From positions 59,653-68,044 of the forward strand of contig NZ_AQXE01000010.1 in assembly GCF_000375485.1 (NCBI RefSeq): a stretch of DNA of 8,392 nt, in the 5' to 3' direction. Positions 5,955 through 8,392 of the stretch are shown here, one piece after another. A program made the translations under genes and the position numbers. The stretch comes from Desulfovibrio oxyclinae DSM 11498. Lineage in GTDB: Bacteria > Desulfobacterota > Desulfovibrionia > Desulfovibrionales > Desulfovibrionaceae. The notes beneath the pieces are model-generated. The model was not told where the DNA came from. It made no database searches and was given only the letters and a program-made list of their open reading frames with translations. Within the stretch, counting starts at the first letter, position 1. Every line of letters starts with the position of its first letter.

Positions 5955-6218
5955 TTGTCCAAGAACATTTTCGTAGGCAACCTTGCCTGGTCCGCGGCCG
6001 ATTCTGATCTTCACAACCTTTTTGCCGAATATGGCGAAGTCTCCTCCGCACGTGTCATTCAGGACCGTGAAACCGGCCGTTCTCGCGGTTTCGGTTTCGT
6101 GGAAATGGAGTCCGGTGGCGACGAAGCCATCGAAGCCCTCAACGGCTTCAACTTCATGGGCCGTGACCTGCGCGTCAACGAAGCCCAGCCTCGTGAACGT
6201 CGTCCCCGCCGCTTCTAG
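5955..6218 (+). CDS. Single-RRM RNA-binding protein (TTG start)
   Basis: An 87-residue protein consisting of almost only one RNA-recognition motif. RNP2 is IFVGNL at 5-10 and RNP1 is RGFGFVEM at 44-51, both with the RNA-stacking aromatics (Phe6, Phe46, Phe48). The usual turns follow (AEYGEVSSARVI, NGFNFMGRDLRV). A short basic tail (RERRPRRF, 80-87) replaces the Gly-rich tail of many relatives. Small bacterial RRM proteins of this kind bind single-stranded RNA; related cyanobacterial Rbp proteins are often cold-induced, but the target here is unknown. The start is TTG at 5955, giving MSKNIFVGN, the N-terminus expected for the family. The gene stands alone, with its own predicted promoter, a structured leader of about 125 nt, and a terminator 24 bp after the stop. 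That suggests independent and possibly post-transcriptional control. Confidence 0.93.
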   Translation: MSKNIFVGNLAWSAADSDLHNLFAEYGEVSSARVIQDRETGRSRGFGFVEMESGGDEAIEALNGFNFMGRDLRVNEAQPRERRPRRF

Positions 6219-6242
6219 CAAGGGACCCGATTCCGATATCGA

Positions 6243-6267
6243 GCCCGCCGCAAGGCGGGCTTTTTTT
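6243..6267 (+). terminator. Intrinsic terminator after the RRM gene
   Basis: A perfect 7-bp stem GCCCGCC/GGCGGGC (6243-6249 with 6254-6260) closed by a GCAA tetraloop of the stable GNRA class, followed by seven T at 6261-6267. It lies 24 bp downstream of the RRM stop codon. Confidence 0.95.
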
Positions 6268-6343
6268 ATGCTTGAAAAACAACAGGCAAGGAAAGAAGCC
6301 ATCTATCCTCTGCTTTCTTATCTGCTTCTGAAAGCCTCAGGGA

Positions 6344-6373
6344 TGGACTTTAATCATCTCGAACATATATATT
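6344..6373 (+). promoter_or_regulatory. Possible promoter for the DUF3750 gene
   Basis: TGGACT (6344-6349, 4 of 6) and TATATT (6368-6373, 5 of 6) are separated by 18 nt. The preceding gene is closed by a strong terminator, so a promoter is needed between 6268 and 6443. This is the best match I see, though weak at the -35. Confidence 0.33.
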
Positions 6374-6442
6374 TGAGACGATTCTCCCAGCGGGAAACCA
6401 GATGGATGCGCTTCACGCTTGACGCCTCTGGAGTCTTCTTGA

Positions 6443-6997
6443 ATGTTAACAAGTATGAGAATGAATCCGATGAAAAAGGTATATTGTGTTTTTCTGATCA
6501 TCCTGTGCCTTGCAGGTTGTTCCACAGGCGACTGGAGAACGGCCAGCAGAGAGGCAGCCGGCATTGCTCCGGACCCGGCGCTGACGAAAGAGGCGGTCAT
6601 TCAGGTCTATGCCGCTCCCACATGGGGATGGCGGGGGTGGTTTGCGGTTCATACCTGGATTGCCACCAAAAAGACCAATGAGGAAAAATACACCGTCTAC
6701 GAAGTGATCGGGTGGCGGGAAAAGCGCGGCCTTCCGGTCGTTCGCATTGAGAACGATACTCCGGACCGCTACTGGTTCGGAGAACGGCCTGAACTTCTGG
6801 CTGATCTGCGAGGCGCTGATGCTGATGAGTTAATCCGTCGAATTGATGATGCGGCTCGTGAATACCCTTGGCCGGACACATACAAGGCCTTCCCGGGACC
6901 TAACAGCAACACCTTTACTGCATGGGTTCTTGAGCGAGTTCCTGAGCTTGACGTTCAACTGCCATTCTCCGCAATCGGGAGCGGATACGAGGACTAG
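6443..6997 (+). CDS. DUF3750 family lipoprotein
   Basis: A 184-residue protein with a lipoprotein signal: hydrophobic segment about 13-25 and lipobox LAGC with Cys26, followed by Ser-Thr, so probably outer-membrane bound. Residues 50-184 match DUF3750: GWRGWFAVHTWIA (62-74), YEVIGWR (86-92), PDRYWFGERPELLADLRG (107-124), YPWPDTYKAFPGPNSNTFTAW (141-161) and a C-terminal AIGSGYED. The function of the family is unknown. His70 in a VHTW strand and a later NSNTF (154-158) recall the H...NC order of permuted papain-like (LRAT/YaeF-type) proteins, with Ser in place of Cys; this is speculative. The start is uncertain: GGAG at 6430-6433 favours ATG 6443, but in-frame ATGs at 6455, 6461 and 6470 would give a shorter, more standard signal peptide. 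It is convergent with mgtE. Confidence 0.88.
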   Translation: MLTSMRMNPMKKVYCVFLIILCLAGCSTGDWRTASREAAGIAPDPALTKEAVIQVYAAPTWGWRGWFAVHTWIATKKTNEEKYTVYEVIGWREKRGLPVVRIENDTPDRYWFGERPELLADLRGADADELIRRIDDAAREYPWPDTYKAFPGPNSNTFTAWVLERVPELDVQLPFSAIGSGYED

Positions 6998-7045
6998 CAT
7001 CGCCTGTTGATCAAACGGAAAGCATTGCGTTCAAGCAACGTTCAA

Positions 7046-7093
7046 AAAGCAGTAAAGGGGCCACCTGATATCAGATGGCCCCTTTACTGCTTT
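7046..7093. terminator. Bidirectional terminator hairpin, near-perfect 48-bp palindrome
   Basis: Two 24-nt arms (7046-7069 and 7070-7093) are complementary except for one C-A pair (7064 with 7075), with no unpaired spacer between them. Read on the minus strand, the hairpin of the mgtE transcript ends in a run of five T (7044-7048 complement). On the plus strand the run is shorter (TTT then C), so termination may be stronger for mgtE than for the DUF3750 gene. It lies between the two convergent stop codons, 48 bp after one and 18 bp after the other. Confidence 0.88.
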
Positions 7094-7111
7094 CAATTAT
7101 TTGAAGACAGG

Positions 7112-8392
7112 CTACTGGGTCAGCAGAACAACGCCGCCGAGACCGAGCAGGAACAGGAAGCCGAGCGAGTCGGTAATGGTCGTAAGAAAGATACTGGACG
7201 CCTGCGCCGGGTCACGACCCATCTCTTTCAGCAGCAAGGGAATGGCCGCGCCTGCGAAAGCCCCAATCAGCATGTCGAACGCCAGGGCGAAGGACATGAC
7301 TCCGGCCAATTCCAGATTGCCGAACATGAAGAAAATCACGCCGAAGACCATCAGGGTGATCATCAACGAGTTGAGCAGGCCGATCTTCATTTCTCGGAAT
7401 ACCGCCAGCCATGAGCGTTTGCGGTCGAATTTCTCCATGGCAAGCTGGCGGATCATGACCGCGAGCGCCTGCTGGCCGGTGTTGCCCGCCTGATTGGCCA
7501 CCATAGGCATCAGCACGGCCAGCACGGCCATCTGGGCGATATTGCCCTCGAAAAGATGGACCACCCACGCAGAAACGCCGGAGAAGAGCATGTTGACCAG
7601 CAGCCACGGCAACCGTTTGCGAACGGAAAAGCCCACCGGAGAATCGATGGTTTCGTCCGCGCCCGCACCGACCATGGTCTGCATGTCTTCGGAGGCCTCG
7701 TCATGAATAATGTCGATGACGTCATCAACGGTGACGACCCCGAGCAGGCGGTTGCCGAAATCGACAACGGGAAGCGCCAGAAAATTGTAGTGTGCGATGA
7801 GGCGGGCGACTTCTTCCTTATCAACGTTGTAGCTCACCGAAATAAGCTTCTGCGTCTTGACGAGCTCCTTGAGCTTCCTGCCCCTTCTGGAAAGCAGCAG
7901 GTCGCGCAGGGAGACGACGCCGGTCAGCCTTTCACGCTCATCAACGAGGTAGGCGTAGTAAGGAATTTCCTTGTCCTCTACTTCCTCGCGGAGCTTGTTG
8001 ATGGCTTCGTCGGCGGAAAGATCCTGCGAAAGGACCACAACCTCGGTGTTCATGACGCCGCCGCCGGTATCCGGGTCGAATGTCATGAGTGTCTTGAGCT
8101 CTGCCCGGTCTTCGGCTTTCAGGTTGCCCAGAAGATTCTTGCGGTGCGACTCGTCGAGCTCTTCGAGCAGGTCGGTAGCGTCATCCGGATACATCTGCCC
8201 GATGATGCGTGCGGCAAGCCGTTGCGGCAGATTCTTGATGAGTTCATGCTGGTCCTGCGCATCCATTTCCGCAATGGAGTCGGCAGCGTCCTTGATGGTC
8301 AGCTGCTTGATGAACTTGACCTGCTCGTCCACATCCAGTCCGCCGATATGTTCAGCGGCGTCCGCGGGATGCTGGTCATAATCGTGCTCTTT
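7112..8392 (-). CDS. mgtE: Magnesium transporter MgtE (N-terminus outside window)
   Basis: Dimeric inner-membrane Mg2+ channel/transporter gated by intracellular magnesium. The frame is open to the window edge (K-E-H-D-Y-D-Q-H-P-A-D-A-A-E-H-I precedes the GTG at 8332), so that GTG is an internal Val and the 5' end lies beyond 8392; 426 residues are visible. In order: the rest of the MgtE N superhelical domain (ELIKNLPQRLAARIIGQM), the FDPDTGGGVM junction, two CBS domains (roughly 94-215 counted from the GTG), a plug-helix region, and a membrane domain of about five helices from 241. The pore signature MVANQAGNTGQQAL (277-290) is intact. TTITDSLGFLFLLGL near the end (384-398) carries Asp388, matching the Mg2+-coordinating Asp of Thermus MgtE. 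The protein stops normally at LLTQ. No upstream magnesium riboswitch can be assessed. Confidence 0.96.
   Translation of the reverse strand, partial: KEHDYDQHPADAAEHIGGLDVDEQVKFIKQLTIKDAADSIAEMDAQDQHELIKNLPQRLAARIIGQMYPDDATDLLEELDESHRKNLLGNLKAEDRAELKTLMTFDPDTGGGVMNTEVVVLSQDLSADEAINKLREEVEDKEIPYYAYLVDERERLTGVVSLRDLLLSRRGRKLKELVKTQKLISVSYNVDKEEVARLIAHYNFLALPVVDFGNRLLGVVTVDDVIDIIHDEASEDMQTMVGAGADETIDSPVGFSVRKRLPWLLVNMLFSGVSAWVVHLFEGNIAQMAVLAVLMPMVANQAGNTGQQALAVMIRQLAMEKFDRKRSWLAVFREMKIGLLNSLMITLMVFGVIFFMFGNLELAGVMSFALAFDMLIGAFAGAAIPLLLKEMGRDPAQASSIFLTTITDSLGFLFLLGLGGVVLLTQ

Noticed and set aside
6268..6681. A plus-strand open frame beginning right after the RRM terminator
   Set aside because: It begins at the last bases of the T-run, has no ribosome site, overlaps the DUF3750 gene in another frame, and its translation resembles nothing known.
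8330..8332. GTG as the start of mgtE, making the gene complete in the window
   Set aside because: The frame continues upstream to the window edge with typical MgtE N-domain residues (HPADAAEHI), so the GTG is an internal Val and the gene is truncated by the window.
1..8392. Mobile element, phage, CRISPR or defence system
   Set aside because: No transposase, integrase, terminal inverted repeats, direct-repeat array or defence-type domain is seen on either strand. All genes fit a stable core-chromosome region.

Overview
The window looks like core chromosome of a GC-rich, motile, sulfate-reducer-like bacterium. The best guess is the Desulfovibrionales (Desulfovibrio/Pseudodesulfovibrio group). 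This rests on the NIL-domain ferredoxin, the 'GCFL.GCCYG' type of Lgt, the lipoprotein CpoB/YbgF-like protein and the pairing of a PilZ protein with CheZ. It is an inference from protein character, not from a marker gene. No rRNA, tRNA, CRISPR array, insertion sequence or phage gene is visible.

Left block (2-5671, all on +): a tightly packed run of eight genes with gaps of 54 bp or less and several overlaps: the 3' half of ileS, lspA, lgt, a 75-residue PLDc_N membrane protein, a lipoprotein resembling CpoB/YbgF, a NIL-domain 2x[4Fe-4S] ferredoxin, a tPilZ-like c-di-GMP-type protein, and cheZ. It ends at a clear intrinsic terminator at 5645-5671. lspA and lgt are both lipoprotein-maturation enzymes, and the cpoB-like gene two positions on encodes a likely substrate of both. 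The ferredoxin most resembles the iron-sulfur partner of the DUF39 homocysteine-forming pathway. The last two genes belong to motility signalling.

Middle block (5672-6267): an AT-rich promoter region, a structured leader of about 125 nt with two predicted hairpins, and a monocistronic RRM RNA-binding protein that starts with TTG. It is closed by a strong GCAA-loop terminator.

Right block: a DUF3750 lipoprotein on + (6443-6997) faces the C-terminal part of an MgtE magnesium transporter on - (7112-8392, running off the window). A nearly perfect 48-bp palindrome between the two 3' ends probably terminates transcription from both sides.

I see no obviously new multi-gene defence or mobile system. 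The most interesting points are the structured leader of the RRM gene, the probable homocysteine-pathway ferredoxin, the H...NSNTF signature of the DUF3750 lipoprotein, and the replaced catalytic-motif residues in Lgt.
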